Program-made: the position numbers and the translations under genes
Notes under the pieces: model-generated
Databases searched by the model: none
What the model saw: the letters and a program-made list of their open reading frames with translations, nothing else
What the model was told of the DNA's origin: nothing
In this document: in pieces, positions 1 to 10,880 of the stretch
Numbering within the stretch: the stretch's first letter is position 1
Layout: every line of letters starts with the position of its first letter
Assembly: GCF_000247695.1 (NCBI RefSeq)
Contig: NW_004624805.1
Coordinates: forward strand, 3,528,130-3,592,129
Direction of reading: 5' to 3'
Length of the DNA: 64,000 nt
Source: Heterocephalus glaber
Taxonomy: Eukaryota; Chordata; Mammalia; Rodentia; Bathyergidae

Positions 1-471
1 CAAAAGATTCATCTAGATGAAGAGACACCTGAAACCTCACCCTAACCCAACGTGGGGGGGACCAGATGAGCAAGCATCCTTTCCCCCTCTATTTAGATGA
101 CATGAGAGTATCAGGGACCTACAGGTCAACACTGAAAACTGAAAAGCTACTGGTGGGAGAGTATCCAATTCATAGCCCAGAAAGTTCCAGTCCCATTTCT
201 ACAGCATGGAAGATACACTTTCTTATCCAGAGCTAGATTCTCCACAGCACAGCTTTGTACATGGTGGTGGCCTGCAGTCACAGAGCGCTGGTATCTATGA
301 GTTAAACAATCTTTGGAGATCTGGCTGAGAATGTAACCACTATTTATAACATCGTTTTGATGGTAAAATCTTTCTGCATTCCAAACAGCAGAATGAGGCA
401 GGAACTTGTGGAACAGTTTATTTCTTAGTCAGTACTTTCCTAGGATAAGATGGCAGCCAACAGTATATAAC
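1..471. other. Unassigned sequence
   Basis: No repeat family, exon or RNA gene is recognised here. Base composition is moderately AT-rich and no convincing coding frame is present. Confidence 0.5.
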
Positions 472-482
472 AAGAAGGAATC

Positions 483-579
483 GAGCCGGGGATTTAGCTC
501 AGTGGTTCCGCCGTCTGCCTCACAACCGCAAGGTCCCAAGTTTGATCGCCGGTACCAAAAAAAAAATAAAATAAAATAA
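483..579 (+). repeat. ID-type tRNA-derived SINE
   Basis: A tRNA(Ala)-like head with A box (TTTAGCTCAGTGG) and B-box region (GTTTGATCGCC) ends in GGTACC followed by an (AAAAT)n tail. An 11-bp direct repeat, aagaaggaatc, flanks it at 472-482 and 580-590, which marks L1-mediated insertion. The B box has mutated from GTTCGATCC, so this copy is probably not transcribed by RNA polymerase III. Confidence 0.93.
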
Positions 580-590
580 AAGAAGGAATC

Positions 591-3257
591 ATCATTGCCA
601 CGAATGTGGACCATATGCACCTGCAAGATTTTTGGTTTTATAGCTGTACAATCTAGATGGGAGATATTACAGAAACAAACATGAACAATAAAGTTGCAAG
701 GTAAAACGTGCTGTAACAGTGACAAAAACAAAATATCAGATGCAGTCAGCAGAGAAAGAAGGAAAGAGCCAGTGCTTGTAGCTGGAGGAACCGGGGGAGC
801 TTCACAAGAGGCTTCCAAGGGAGTGAAAGACAGAAGAGATAGCAAGGGGGAGCAAGGACAGCAGAAACACTGCAAGTCAAGAGAGATGCATGAAGACATC
901 ACAAGTTCAGAGAAAAAAGTCCAGCTGACTCAAGTTTGGGGAGCATGGTAGAGGGCTCTGAATGCCAGGCAAAGGAGCATGCATTCCTTCTACAGGAAGC
1001 TGAGAACCACTGTAAGGTTTTTAAATTACTAAAATGATTCTGTGTGTGGGTTTATGTGGCAGCAGAACACAGGATGCAGGAAGTCAGAATGAAAGATCAT
1101 TAGATAATAATTCTAAAAGTTGAGGTCTTTTAAAATGACCTTCCACAGCCAAGTTTTTAAACAAATAGTTAAATGTTTAAAGTTCAAGTGCTAGTTAATT
1201 AATAAGTTATATCCTTTAATGAGAATACATAAATCACTTAGAAAAGTTGTATGAAAACTTAAAAAACTGAAAAATGAAATATTAGCTACAATGGAAAAAT
1301 GATTTTAAAAATCACTGTTTGGCATGTAGTTAAGACTTTATGACTAGACTTAATAAAAATAAAAGATGATTCTGAGATATTAGTCTCATTTTTAAATAAT
1401 ATCATGAGTTTAAACATTATATTTTTATATGCACATGAAATTTAATAAAAAGTATTATCTTCTCACTATTTTCCAAGGTTGGTGATTCAAGATACAAGGT
1501 GACTACATGATATTCTAAGAAATTTGAGCATTAATAGTGTCAATGGTGGTAAGCTTAATTCTTTGCTTTTAGGCCAGTCTTAACCTGGTGTTCAGATGTG
1601 AGCAGACTTACTTGAGGTGATCTGACTTAGCAAATGTCTTCTAACTTCACAACTTCAGTATCTGACGACACATGGCATTTCTCTTTATCTGAAAACAAAT
1701 GTAATGGAAGTAATGAAATTAAAAGAATTGATAAGTGCCTTGCAGAACCAATTAGCTGATTACACCTGAATAATCATAGAAGGGATATATGAAGTACTAT
1801 AAAACTGACATTATACTATATATAATTTAAGAACCTAAAATAAAAATCTTGAGCCATGCTCAAAGACTTCTAAAATAGGAGATATAATACATCCCTTCAT
1901 ACATTTTATGTCAAGCTCCTAAAAATTCAGGACAATGTATTATTAGGTATTTAAGCCTGCTCCTCAAAACTTGGCCAACATTTGAGCCCTATTCAGTACG
2001 ATGGTGATCAGAAAGATATAAAGTTGATTAAGAGACAGTTTCTGTCCTCAAGAAACTCATAAATCCCAGAAGAGACAAACGTGAATAACTCCATGTCATG
2101 ACAAATGTAAGTATTGCAAGTGATACAGGCACTGTGGTGTTTTGGAGAGACTGAATTACTACAGGAACATGCAGGCAAGCTCTGAGTTCTGGGTGGAAAC
2201 AGAGGGAGAAGAGGGAGGGGTAAATGACACCAAGGTAAGGACTGGAAGTTTGGGTTGAGGTCCTGTGGTACGAGGTTAAATACTAGATTCAGTACCTGTG
2301 CATTTACTTTATACATAAACAGAGCCATAAAGGGTCTTCCATAGCAAACACATTCAAGCACGGCTCATTTAGGAATATGAGTAACCGTGAGAAGAGTCAA
2401 CAGGCAGTGAGATCTTCTTGTATTGAAGTAAAATATTAAAAATTCACAGAAGGTGTGCTTCAAAGTGAGAACCAGAGTATGCACCCAATCAATTACACAA
2501 GACTGAGAACTGGAACAATCACCAACCTTCAGGTGCACAGTCCCAAACACAAGATTCTTGGGCTGCAAGAGACCACACGCTGTTCGCATCAACCCTAACC
2601 TTAAGAAATCAAGCAAGCAGGCCAAAGGCTCACTTCATCTCTGATGTCCTGTCCTAGAACTTCAGCCCCCAGTCTTCAGTCACCAGAGTGCTGCTCTCAC
2701 TTCTCTATGGAGGTGCCACTTCAGAAGCCTCTGTATGGTCTCTGACTGCTCGAAGTCAACGCAATGGTTAGCTCAGCTCCTATGTGGTTCAATTACTTGA
2801 GGAAGGGCCCTCCACAGATGACAGATAGCAACAAATGAAAGCACAGAGGAGTGAAAGAAAGGAGTGCCCCGTCCTTCCTCTAACCGGCAGAAGGAGGACT
2901 GAAAGTAATTGACCAGTCATGGTGACCTTACAAAGAAATTTCGAGAAAGCAACAAAAATGTCTACTAATTGGGAGATGTTTTTTTTTTAAGGGTATAATT
3001 AACTAGGAAACTTTATTCTTCTAAAAAGCCTGGCATAGTTTGAAAGTGAAGCTGAATCTTTAAGAGTATTGTTGTTGGTATTGAAAGGGAGAGTAATAAA
3101 TATGAAATAAATTCAAGAGAAGACAGAACAAAACTGCAGGAGTTAGCCATGTTAAAGAGGACTTTTCTATGACTAGAAGGGTGGATGATAGATATTAAAA
3201 AATTCTGTGTGTAATGCAGTAATGTTGAGGGAGTTCAGATCCAGCAGCAAGGCCATC
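591..3257. other. Unassigned AT-rich sequence
   Basis: About 2.7 kb without a recognised repeat or gene. The open frames here (85-117 codons) have no recognisable domain. A purine-rich stretch lies near 735-870. Ancient, highly diverged repeats may be present but cannot be named by eye. Confidence 0.5.
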
Positions 3258-3319
3258 TATTGAGGGAGAGAGCAAAAGGGAGAAGGAAGGAGGAGGGAAG
3301 AGAAGAGAGAAAGAGACAA
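3258..3319 (+). repeat. Polypurine (GGA/GAAA) tract
   Basis: Almost uninterrupted purines made of GAGGGA, AAGGAAGGAGG and AGAGAAAGAG units. It is low-complexity sequence. It lies just ahead of the tail side of the B4-like SINE. Confidence 0.7.
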
Positions 3320-3329
3320 ATGAAGATTT

Positions 3330-3530
3330 TTTTTTAATGCGGTACCAAGCATTGAACCCAGAGCTTTCATAATGAACTACATCCCCGACCCTTTTATATT
3401 TTTTGAGACAGAGTCTCACTTTGTTTCTCAGGCCAGGCTCAAACTTTCTGTCTTCCTGACTCAGCCTCGCACAGTGCTAGAATCCAGGTGTGTGCCACCA
3501 TACCCAACTAGGGACGGAGGACTTACGACT
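3330..3530 (-). repeat. B4-like SINE (B1 + ID composite)
   Basis: Read on the minus strand it begins with a B1/Alu-monomer left part (GGTATGGTGGCACACACC), continues through a B1 body (GCCTGG...GAGACTCTGTCTCAAAAA) and ends in an ID-type tRNA-like piece (GGTTCAATGCTTGGTACC). The order B1 then ID is the B4 architecture of rodents. It is considerably diverged. Confidence 0.75.
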
Positions 3531-4107
3531 TTGAGAGAAAGACACTGCCAGAGAAGAGGAGAAAGGAAAAAAGGGGTGTTCAGTATTTGAGATCTTGGAA
3601 CCATTATGGTTGATAGAACTGATGAAATTGAAAACCACATTCTGCGTATCAGAGACTCGAAAATGAACTTGGAGAAACATTGTAATCACATAGTTTGGGG
3701 TGAAGATGACAATTTCAAGTCTAATGCTAACATCACTGAGCAAGTCCAAGCAATGTCCTGGAAGTCAACCAAGAAAAGGAATGAGAAAGGGGAGTTGGTA
3801 GTGTAAGATTTAGAAGACAAGCAACCTGAGAATAAAGGTGTCACATGACCCCTGAAATGCCATGCAGAGCGAAGGAGCACATCCACTCTACTACAAGATC
3901 TATTATTCTAAAAACTGTCATGCTTTTTCTTGAGACATTTGTGGAGAAAAATCTTGGCACTGCGTATGAAATCCAGGTTTAAATTTCTGCAGAAGAGAGA
4001 AGAGCTACAGGAAAGGATCAAAGCTGTAAGAACATGTCACAATAGAGGAGAACAGGAGGCACAGGAAGCAGAAGTGGACCATCAGCGCACCGTGGGTGCC
4101 ACGAAGG
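3531..4107. other. Unassigned sequence
   Basis: No recognised repeat or gene. Short open frames (66-90 codons) overlap on both strands, with no domain I recognise. Confidence 0.45.
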
Positions 4108-4219
4108 GTGGGGTCTGTCTGTCTTCACCCCTCTTTCCCTCCCTGCCTGCCTCTCTGCCTCTCCCCTTCCCCCTGTCTATCTGTCTGTCTGCCTCTCCCT
4201 GTCTCTCTCTCTCCTGTCT
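4108..4219 (+). repeat. Polypyrimidine (TCTG/CCCT) low-complexity tract
   Basis: About 110 bp dominated by C and T, with GTCTGTCTGTC, CCTGCCTGCCTC and CTCTCTCTCTC runs. The open frames across it on both strands are products of its composition, not genes. Confidence 0.85.
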
Positions 4220-4769
4220 TACGAGGAAAAAAGCTGACCACATTTATAACCAGCATATGACTCTCAGTACTCGCTTGCCCAACACCTGTGCAGGATTCTC
4301 CTGTCATGCACACAGTAAACTCAACAGGGCAAGTGAATTCGATCCCATCTGAAGGGGTGGGAAGACTAGACACTAATCTGAGCTCACTCTTGTATCTAGT
4401 TTCCCCCCACAGATAAAACTGCTACTTTCATTCTAATCCTGAATAAAGCCTATTTCACAAAGGGTTCAGAAGTTGGAAAAACAAAAATGTAGTATAATTA
4501 ATTCCTCCCTTCAAACTCCAACAAGAGAGAGGCAAAGTAAATACAGGTACATGGAAAGCAGTTGGAGGGAAACTACATGGGGAGAGCACTGAATGCAGAG
4601 CTCGCCAGCTACAGTACCTTTGAATTGCTAGAAACACCCCAGGACCTAGGGCCGAGCCCTAATTCGCTGAAAAGTACTACTAGAGGAGGAGAGATTGCTA
4701 ATACGGAGTCAATGCCTTTAGTAGATATGCAAACTATACAGATTTGGTGCTTCTTTTTTGTGTCATTTT
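4220..4769. other. Unassigned sequence
   Basis: Nothing recognised between the pyrimidine tract and the first antisense L1 fragment. Confidence 0.45.
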
Positions 4770-5570
4770 AGTATGTTGTGTTTTCCAAGGGATTTTCTTG
4801 ATACGTATAAGCTGTCAATTATATCAACATTTTTCCTGGATATCTTGTAAAGTTCCCTTTTTAGCTTTATATTATTAATTTGTACTTTATTGTTCTTTTC
4901 CTTAGTATAGGTTTATTAAATTTATTAAATTTTCAAAGAAATAACTTTTGGCTCTGTTTATTTTCTCTGTTATGTTCACTTTCTTTACTTCAGTTTTAGT
5001 CTTCCACTTGATTTGAATTTAATTTGCATTTCTGTTTCTAGCTTTTAGATGAATGATTAGATCACTACCTTTTAACTTTATCTCTAACCATACAAATTCA
5101 AAGCTCTGTAATTCTAAGTACTACTCTAATTGTGTTCCAAACTTTTGCTGGGTATGGTGATATATGCCTGTAATCCCAGCAGTTGGGGGGCTGAGGCAGG
5201 AGGATCACCATGATTTTGAGGCCAACTTGGGCAACATGGTGAGTTAAAGGCTGGCCTGAACTACATAACAAGACTGTCTCAAAAAAATGTTTTTTCCTCA
5301 AAGTTTTAATACTGACTCACAGCAAAATATTTTCTAACTTTTATTGTGAATACTTTTACTCATGGAATGGATTGTTTAGACGTGTGTTGTTTCTAAAAAA
5401 AAAACTGGGGATTTTCCAGTTATCTTTCTGCTATTTACTTCTAGTTTAACTCCACTATGGAAAATACACAGTATGATTTCAATCCTTTGAAATGTATTAA
5501 CAGTTCCTTTATGGCCCAGCACATATTTGTAGAGATGCTGGAACAAACATACATACAGTACTGCCAATCA
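4770..5570 (-). mobile_element. Old LINE-1 ORF2 fragment, split by a B1
   Basis: On the plus strand this matches the antisense of L1 ORF2. Landmarks are AAAGAAATAACTTTTGGCTC, then the 'constant' stretch ending in GGGGATTTTCCAGTTATC and TATGATTTCAATCCTTTG. It carries stops and indels throughout and a B1 sits at 5148-5287. It is an old mammalian (L1M-like) inactive copy. Boundaries are approximate. Confidence 0.8.
5148..5287 (+). repeat. B1 SINE (7SL-derived)
   Basis: A complete B1-sized unit of about 140 bp. It has GCTGGGTATGGTGATATATG, CCTGTAATCCCAGCA, GGCTGAGGCAGGAGGATCAC and CAAGACTGTCTCAAAAAAA. Its insertion into the antisense L1 makes it younger than that L1. Similar short repeats flank it (caaacttttg / caaagtttta). 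Confidence 0.93.
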
Positions 5571-5914
5571 TATAAAGGTATAGGATACACAATTTTGTAA
5601 GTGGGTAAAACTTGACAGTGATAATAAATGACTGTTACTGGCCCACGTATTTACTATATCATACCTTTTATTGTTGTTTTAGAGTTCATTGATTCTATTT
5701 AGAAAAAACAACTGACTGAACATAGCCTCAGACAGATCCTTTAGGGAGGACAGCAGGGGAAGTTAGTTCTCGTAGGAGATGACAGCTCCCTGTGACAGAA
5801 GAGACTCACCATGATAAAGGCTCTCTTAATGTCTTTCAGTGGGACAAGATACAGATGCAGAAAGCAGTGATACCGCTGACCCTGAGCCTATTGGCCGAGG
5901 CTAATGTATCTGTG
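5571..5914. other. Unassigned sequence
   Basis: No recognised feature between two antisense L1 fragments. It could be a diverged part of one of them. Confidence 0.4.
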
Positions 5915-7345
5915 TTTAGAGTATCTAGTGTAATTCTGATTGACATATATTTATTAAACACATTAATGGGACTCAGTACAATATTTCAATATATTCATAC
6001 AGCAAGCACTCAGCAAACTCAGGCTCCCTTTAACTACTACCCTCTCACTCTTTTCTCAACTTCTAGTAATCACTATTCTATTTTTAAAATAATTGTTTTT
6101 AAAATAATTTCTATATATATGAAAGAAATGCAGCATTGTCTTTCTGTATCTGGTTTATTTCACTTAACATAATGTCCTCCAGTTTCACCTATTTTGTTGC
6201 AAATGACAGGATTTCACTCTTCTTTATGGCTGAGTAATATCCCATTGTATAACACATTTTTTCTATATACCACATTTTTTAATCCATTCATCTGCTAATA
6301 GACATCTTGGTTGATTCCCATCTTAGTCAAAGTAATAAATAAGGCTGTGGAGGGATCTGGGGTACGCTGTTTTCTTTCTTTTGGAGATACTCCTACACCT
6401 AGAAGTAGAATTTTTACATCCTATGGTAGTTCTACCCTTAGTTGTTTGTTTGTTTTATTTTTGGTACTGGGGATCAAACTCAGGACCTTGCACTTGCGAG
6501 GCAGGTGCTGTGCCACTGAGCTAAATCCCCGGCCCCTATCCTTAGTTTTTTAAAGAGCCTCCATACTGTTCTCTGTAGTAGCTACACTAATTTATGTTAC
6601 CACTAACAGTGTACAGCCTCTTTTTCTTCACAGCCTTACTAGCATTATGCTTTGATAACTGCTATTTTAACTGGAGTGAGATGATACCTCATTTTAGCTT
6701 TGATTTGTGTTTCCCGGATGGCTAATGGCACAGAATATTTCATATATTTGTTGGCCATTTGTATTTCTCTGTTTGAGGAGTGTCTACTCAGGCCGTTTGT
6801 TCATTTTTAAATTGTATTACTTGTTTTTATTGTCGTTCTTTGAATTCCTTTTATATTTTGGATTCCTTTGTCAGATGAATAGTTGCAAGTAATTTCTCCC
6901 ATTTTGTAAGTTTGTCACTTCACTCTGCTGTTTTCTTTACTATGCAGAAGCTTGTAGTCTGATGTAATCTCACTTTTCTACTTTTGCATTTATTTTCTGT
7001 GCTTTTGGAGACAAATCCAAAAAAAATTATTGCCTATATCAATGTCTTGAAGTGTTTCTCTTGTTTTCTTCTAGTAGTTTCGGGTCACACATTTAAGTCT
7101 TGATCCATTTTTAATGTATCTTTTGCACAGGGGGAGAGACAGGTCAAGTTTTAATCTTCTGCATGTGGATATCCAATTTCCCCACACCATTTACTGAAGG
7201 GACTGTCTATTCCTTTCTCCAATTTTTTTTTTTTTTTGGTGTCATATCCAAGAATCAGTTGGCTGTAAATGTATGGGTTTATTTCTGGGATTTCTATTCT
7301 ATTCCACTGTTTCGTGTCCCTTTTATTCTGTACATAATAAACATG
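5915..7345 (-). mobile_element. Old LINE-1, ORF2 C-terminus/3' UTR
   Basis: The plus strand reads as antisense L1M 3' sequence. Landmarks are TCACTTAACATAATGTCCTCC, GGCTGAGTAATATCCCATTG, CTGGAGTGAGATGATACCTC, GATTTGTGTTTCCCGGATGG and CATGTGGATATCCAATTTCC. It is interrupted by an ID SINE at 6444-6535. Frames are broken, so this is an inactive fossil. Confidence 0.88.
6444..6535 (-). repeat. ID-type SINE in the antisense L1
   Basis: Minus-strand copy. On the plus strand the T-rich tail comes first, then GGTACTGGGGATCAAACTCAGG and, at the end, CTGAGCTAAATCCCCGGCCCC. A 12-bp TSD (ctacccttagtt at 6432-6443, ctatccttagtt at 6536-6547) flanks it with one mismatch. Confidence 0.95.
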
Positions 7346-8119
7346 GAACTGAGATCTATATTGTTTTCTTCCAGTGAGGTCTCATGCTTTTCTCTATTTG
7401 AGAGGTAGGATAAGGAGCTGATGACCTCAATCCAATCAGTCTACCTCTAAGATAAAATGCCTCAAAGATGAGATCTATCATGTGTTGCTGCTGCCCTTTG
7501 CTCCCAACCATGGAGACTGACTCCTAAGCAAAGCAAGACTGCAGAATATTTCTCTGTAAATTTGAAAATCAACTTCCCAGCCTCCCAAACTGCCCCAAGG
7601 CTCAGCAAACATCCTTTGGGGAAAACTAGCCGTGTGTTTGATGACTGCTGTATGATTATTAAAATGCTACTACTTTCCCTTTCCCTTTGTAGAGTCGCAC
7701 TTTCATTCCAAGTTTGATCCTCACTGAGGACTCACACTGAGCAAAGTTCTCAGCAAAGATACTTGCAAGTAGTTCCATCTCATATGACTCTCAGAAATTT
7801 TGATTTGTGTGTTTCTCTTTCTTTTCATAGTTCTCTCCTTTAAAAATATTAACTTTCGTGGATTTTAAGACTGACACAAATATCTTTTGACACTTCTATA
7901 GAGAGGTAGACACATGTCCCCCACCCTGCACACCACTTGCGCCCTTCCTTGAATCTGGTGATTTCTGTGTTTCTTGCCTGACAAGAATAGGAGATCTGAC
8001 ATGATGCCAGTTCCTGAAACTAGACTTTAAAGCACTGACAACTTTAACCTTATATCCTGGAATACACTGAAAGCACCAATCCGCCATTGAAGAGAGTGAA
8101 ATAATGTCATCTGGTTTGT
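7346..8119. other. Unassigned sequence
   Basis: Nothing recognised between two antisense L1 stretches. A 63-codon minus frame here has no recognisable content. Confidence 0.45.
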
Positions 8120-8309
8120 TTGGGGTTTTTTTGTTTTTTCTTTTTTAAGCTTTGGGCTTCATCAATATTTTCTAGTATCTGTTTCACAATTTTCTACTTA
8201 CTGATTTCTATTTACTTTGGGTTTCTTTTGCTTTTATTTCTTCCAGCTTACCATGAAAGTTTAAATCATTTATTTCAGAACTTTCTTCTTTTCTGATGTT
8301 AGTTTGGGG

Positions 8310-8505
8310 TTTGGTTGTGTTTTGCTGGTACTGGGAATTGAACCCAGGGAGTGCTGAGCTATACTGCCAATCTGTAAGTTTGTCCATGTACCCATTTGTT
8401 TATTTTTGAAACAGGGTCTTGCTGGGTTGCCCAGGCTGGCCTCAAAGTGTTATTCCCTGGCCTTGGCCTCCTGATAAAGGTGTGTGCCACCACACCCAGT
8501 GCTAA
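8310..8505 (-). repeat. B4-like SINE (B1 + ID composite)
   Basis: On the minus strand: ACTGGGTGTGGTGGCACACA (B1 head), GAGGCCAGCCTGGGCAACCC, CAAGACCCTGTTTCAAAAAT, then an ID-type end, GGGTTCAATTCCCAGTACC. It is the best preserved of the four B4-like copies in the window. Confidence 0.88.
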
Positions 8506-8750
8506 TAATAGTATTTTTCAATCTTTTTTATTGGTATGTTAGTGATACATAATAATTACATTTATCTTAGGCAACTGGTACATTTAAAGCTATGTATTTT
8601 CCTCTAAGCAATACTTTAGCTGTACTCTATAAATGTGATAATGATGTTTACATTTTCATTCAATTCAAAAACATTTTCTAATTTTCCTTGTGATTTCTTT
8701 CTTATCCATTTTTTATTTAAAAGTAAGTTGTTTAATTTCCAAACCTATGT

Positions 8751-8841
8751 CAGTGCTGGTGAACCTACGTACGGCACAAGTGCCGCAGCCAGCTCTTCGC
8801 TATCACCGGGCGGACGGACGCATGCTCTGAAAGGTTCACTG
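8751..8841 (+). mobile_element. Short hAT-like element (TIR CAGTG...CACTG)
   Basis: Begins CAGTGCTGGTGAACCTA and ends GCTCTGAAAGGTTCACTG. These match the ends of the elements at 60816 and 61859, apart from a 6-bp loss in the right terminal repeat. The interior is GC- and CpG-rich (GCCGCAGCC, ACCGGGCGGACGG), unlike the AT-rich L1 around it. No 8-bp duplication immediately flanks both ends, and the right side runs into unclassified sequence. Confidence 0.6.
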
Positions 8842-9148
8842 TCCCTGCAATATCAACCAGTATCTCAAGCCTTCACCTCTTGTATTTTTCAGTTACAGGA
8901 GCCAATTAAGTCCATTCCCTTAACTCCTTCCCTTTTTTGGGTTATACCAACTGAGTTGAGTTTGTGAGACTTACAAACAAAACAGTCTTTATTAATGCAC
9001 AAATTCTGAGTGAGAGAATACAGCAATTACACAGAAGAGAAGCTGTATCTTCACAATGCCTGGTAGTGGTAGATACAGCAATTATACCCAACATATGGAT
9101 TCCAGAGCTTATCTTAATCACACTGTTGTAGTGGATGACAGAGCCATT
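8842..9148 (-). mobile_element. Unclassified insert in L1, possibly part of an LTR
   Basis: This sequence, with 8751-8841, interrupts an otherwise continuous antisense L1. ctatgt occurs at the left junction (8745-8750) and again at 9151-9156, as a TSD would. On the minus strand there is an AATAAAG polyadenylation-type signal near 8987-8993, which would fit a solo LTR, but no clear TG...CA ends are seen. Family unknown. Confidence 0.35.
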
Positions 9149-9720
9149 ATCTATGTCCTTGAGATATATTCTATTGTTATTGATCACTAATTCAATTTAG
9201 TTACGGTGAGAAAACACACTATGTATGATTTTAATTCTTTAAAAATCTATTGAACTTATCTTATGATCTAACATGTGACCCATTTTGATGAATACCCCAT
9301 GTGTATTTGAGAAGAATAAGTATTCTGCTATTTGGAGTGCAGTATACAAATGTCAACTAAGTCCAACTGGTTAACAGTGTTGTTCCAGATCTGTACTTTT
9401 TTACTGATATTCTGCCTATTTCTATCAATTGCCAAAATAGAAGTGTTGAAATATATAACTATAATTGTATAGCCCGCTATACAATAGCCCGCTATTAATG
9501 GGTCCATAAACACTTAGGATTGTGTTTTTTAATTAATTCATCATTATGAAACATCTCCCACTATTGCTAGCAAAACCTCCCTTGTTCTGAAGCTTGTTTT
9601 GTTATATGTTAATAGAGCTTCCTCTAGTTTTTTAAGTGTTTGCATGGAGCATCCTTTCTTCAATTCTTTTACTTTGAACCTATGTGTCTATACTTGAAGA
9701 GTTCATGTAGACAGTGTGTA

Positions 9721-10232
9721 TGGTAGTCTCCTCTTGTGTTTTCACTCCATGGTTTCATTTACCCAAGGTCAACTACAACCTGAAAATAATAAATGGAAAA
9801 TTCTAGAAATAATTTGTTTTAAATTGTGTACTGTTCTGAGTAGCAGGATGAAATCTTTAACAGTCTAGCTCCATCCCAGCCAGGGCACGAATCAACCCTT
9901 TGTCCAGCACATCAATGCTATAGATACTACAGATGCCACCTGCCCCTTAGCCCCTTCTGTCATGGTATTACAGTGCTGTGTTTAAGGAACCATTATTTTA
10001 TTCAATAATGGCCCCAAAGTGCATGAGCGATGCTTTGAACAACCCTCTTACTTGTTTTATTATTGTTAACCTCTTATTGTACATAATTTATAAATCAAAC
10101 TTTATCATACGTATATGTTTATAGGAAAAGATATTATATATAGGATATAGTACTATCTGCTGTTTCAGGTATCCACGGTTGGGGAGGGGTGGGTCTTGGA
10201 ACGTGTCTCGTGTAGATATAAAAGGACTACTG
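9721..10232 (+). mobile_element. Tigger-type (pogo-like) DNA transposon, internally deleted
   Basis: The left end is GGTAGTCTCCTCTTGTG and the right end AAAAGGACTACTG, which are imperfect inverted repeats of the CAGTAGTCC type. TA precedes the left end. The interior has TTTCATTTACCCAAGGTCAA, GTTCTGAGTAGCAGGATGAA and CCATCCCAGCC. It then reaches the remnant start of the transposase gene (ATGGCCCCAAAGTGCATGAG near 10007) and jumps to the 3' end. It is non-autonomous and inserted in L1. Confidence 0.82.
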
Positions 10233-10619
10233 CAGTTAGGTCTTGCTAACATATACCACCTTGTGATCTCTGCCTTTAGACTAACAGATCATGTAAATTT
10301 AATATAATTACTTATTTGGTTGAATTTGAATTCACCATTTTTCCATTTTCTGTGTGTTCCAATCTATTCTCTTTTCCCTTTTTTCCCATCATATTTGGGA
10401 TTAGATATTTTTTTGCATTTCATATTGTCTCCACTATTGGGTTACTAAATATACTTCTATCTTTTTAGTTTTAGTGTTAAAAATATGCATTAATGTATTA
10501 CAATATAACTTCAAATAATATTATACCACTTCACATATAATGTAAGGACTTTATGACAGAATGTATTTTCTCTTTCCTGTCTTTGGTGCTACTGTCATAA
10601 TTTTTTAATTACTGTAGAG

Positions 10620-10880
10620 GTGCCATGCTGGGAGAGCTCTCTGTAGAGTCTAGCTTTTGAGTGACCCTTGTAAAGGTGCCAGGAATGTGATTAGTGCTGT
10701 CTTAGAGCCTCTAAAACTCCTTCGACCCGTCCTCCAGCTGAATGCCACAAAGTGACCTCACCTGACGCTATGAAGAACAACCACCAGCTGATTCTTCCCC
10801 TCTCCCTCGCCTGCACATTGTGAAGTACAATAAAATGGCTATTGTCTTCAGAATATATTTTTAGGTAATTTATCACATAG
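10620..10880 (+). mobile_element. MLT1-type MaLR LTR, 3' part
   Basis: The sequence GTGACCTCACCTGACGCTATG, followed by CAGCTGATTCTTCCCC and then GAAGTACAATAAAATGGCTATTG, matches the 3' part of old MLT1 LTRs, where a polyadenylation signal precedes a TTGTTGT-like stretch. The 5' boundary is vague. Confidence 0.6.

Larger units (their letters stand above)
8120..10600 (-). mobile_element. Old LINE-1 ORF2 with nested insertions
   Basis: Antisense L1M ORF2 sequence resumes after each of three interruptions. These are a B4-like SINE (8310-8505), an unclassified insert starting with a hAT end (8751-9148), and a Tigger element (9721-10232). L1 landmarks are CCTCTAAGCAATACTTTAGC, GTTGTTTAATTTCCAAA, TATTCTGCTATTTGGAG, and the stretch ending in TTATACCACTTCACATATAA. 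It overlaps in consensus position with the 4.8-5.6 kb fragment, so the two are separate L1 insertions or a duplication. Confidence 0.85.

Noticed and set aside
483..579. tRNA(Ala)-like gene with A and B boxes
   Set aside because: The sequence is a SINE: it has an A-tail, flanking duplication and many siblings in the window, and it cannot fold into a full cloverleaf with an intact acceptor stem. The same applies to all ID copies.
429..902. 157-codon minus-strand open frame
   Set aside because: It crosses the ID SINE and its tail (the FFYFILFFF stretch is the translated A-tail) and has no domain.
4125..4373. Arg/Gly/Gln-rich minus frame over the pyrimidine tract
   Set aside because: The repeated residues are translated low-complexity DNA.
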